6,385 nt of DNA from assembly GCA_946479185.1 (NCBI GenBank), contig CAMLFF010000192.1, positions 1-6,385 on the forward strand, read 5' to 3'. The notes beneath the pieces were generated by a model. That model had not been told where the DNA came from. It did not search any database and saw nothing but the letters and a program-made list of their open reading frames with translations. This document shows, one piece after another, positions 6,342 to 6,385 of the stretch (position 1 is the first letter of the stretch; every line of letters starts with the position of its first letter). The position numbers and the translations under genes were made by a program. The stretch is from an uncultured Sphingobium sp. Its GTDB lineage: Bacteria > Pseudomonadota > Alphaproteobacteria > Sphingomonadales > Sphingomonadaceae.

Positions 6342-6385
6342 AGATCGGAAGAGCGTCGTGTAGGGAAAGAGTGTAGATCTCGGTG
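6342..6385. other. Illumina sequencing adapter (assembly artefact)
   Basis: The last 44 bases begin AGATCGGAAGAGCGTCGTGT and match, as far as I know it, the reverse complement of the Illumina universal/TruSeq adapter without a mismatch up to the window end. This is not genomic DNA. The first A could also belong to the genome because the preceding base is A too. It truncates recQ artificially, and a plus-strand frame reading into it ends in DRKSVV, a peptide that arises from adapter translation. Confidence 0.97.

Noticed and set aside
6019..6363. Plus-strand open frame ending in adapter sequence
   Set aside because: Antisense to recQ, and its final residues (DRKSVV) are encoded by sequencing adapter.

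Overview
This 6.4 kb window is a GC-rich, gene-dense bacterial contig. The protein families, high GC, short intergenic gaps and lipid/polyamine gene content suggest an alphaproteobacterium, probably of the Sphingomonadales. That assignment is an inference from sequence style, not a database result. The contig ends in 44 bases of Illumina adapter (6342-6385), so it comes from a short-read draft or metagenome assembly and the last bases are not genomic.

Layout. Positions 2-250 (+) hold the C-terminal end of MetA (homoserine O-acyltransferase, methionine pathway). It runs tail-to-tail into a minus-strand operon that reads from 2999 down to 231. This operon encodes a saccharopine-dehydrogenase-family carboxy(nor)spermidine dehydrogenase, a small cysteine-rich lipoprotein of unknown function, and the carboxy(nor)spermidine decarboxylase NspC. 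The two enzymes make up the S-adenosylmethionine-independent route from aspartate semialdehyde and a diamine to spermidine or norspermidine. A 55-bp divergent gap then leads to a plus-strand PLP-dependent threonine/serine dehydratase (3055-4035). A 97-bp gap follows, carrying a phased set of 11-bp repeats that look like a Pho box. Next come btaA and btaB (4133-6003), the two enzymes that convert diacylglycerol to the phosphorus-free betaine lipid DGTS using S-adenosylmethionine. Last is the C-terminal HRDC end of a RecQ helicase on the minus strand (6010-6341), cut off by the contig end.

How the genes fit together. btaAB with an upstream Pho box reads as a phosphate-starvation lipid-remodelling module: PhoB would switch on synthesis of a membrane lipid that needs no phosphate. 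The polyamine operon and MetA both draw on aspartate-semialdehyde-derived metabolism, and BtaA and BtaB both consume S-adenosylmethionine made from methionine, so several neighbours share a metabolic branch. No wholly new system is evident. The most noteworthy points are the four-unit Pho box, the unknown Cys-rich lipoprotein translationally coupled inside a polyamine operon, and the adapter artefact. I see no RNA genes, transposons, CRISPR arrays or stretches above 300 bp without a gene.
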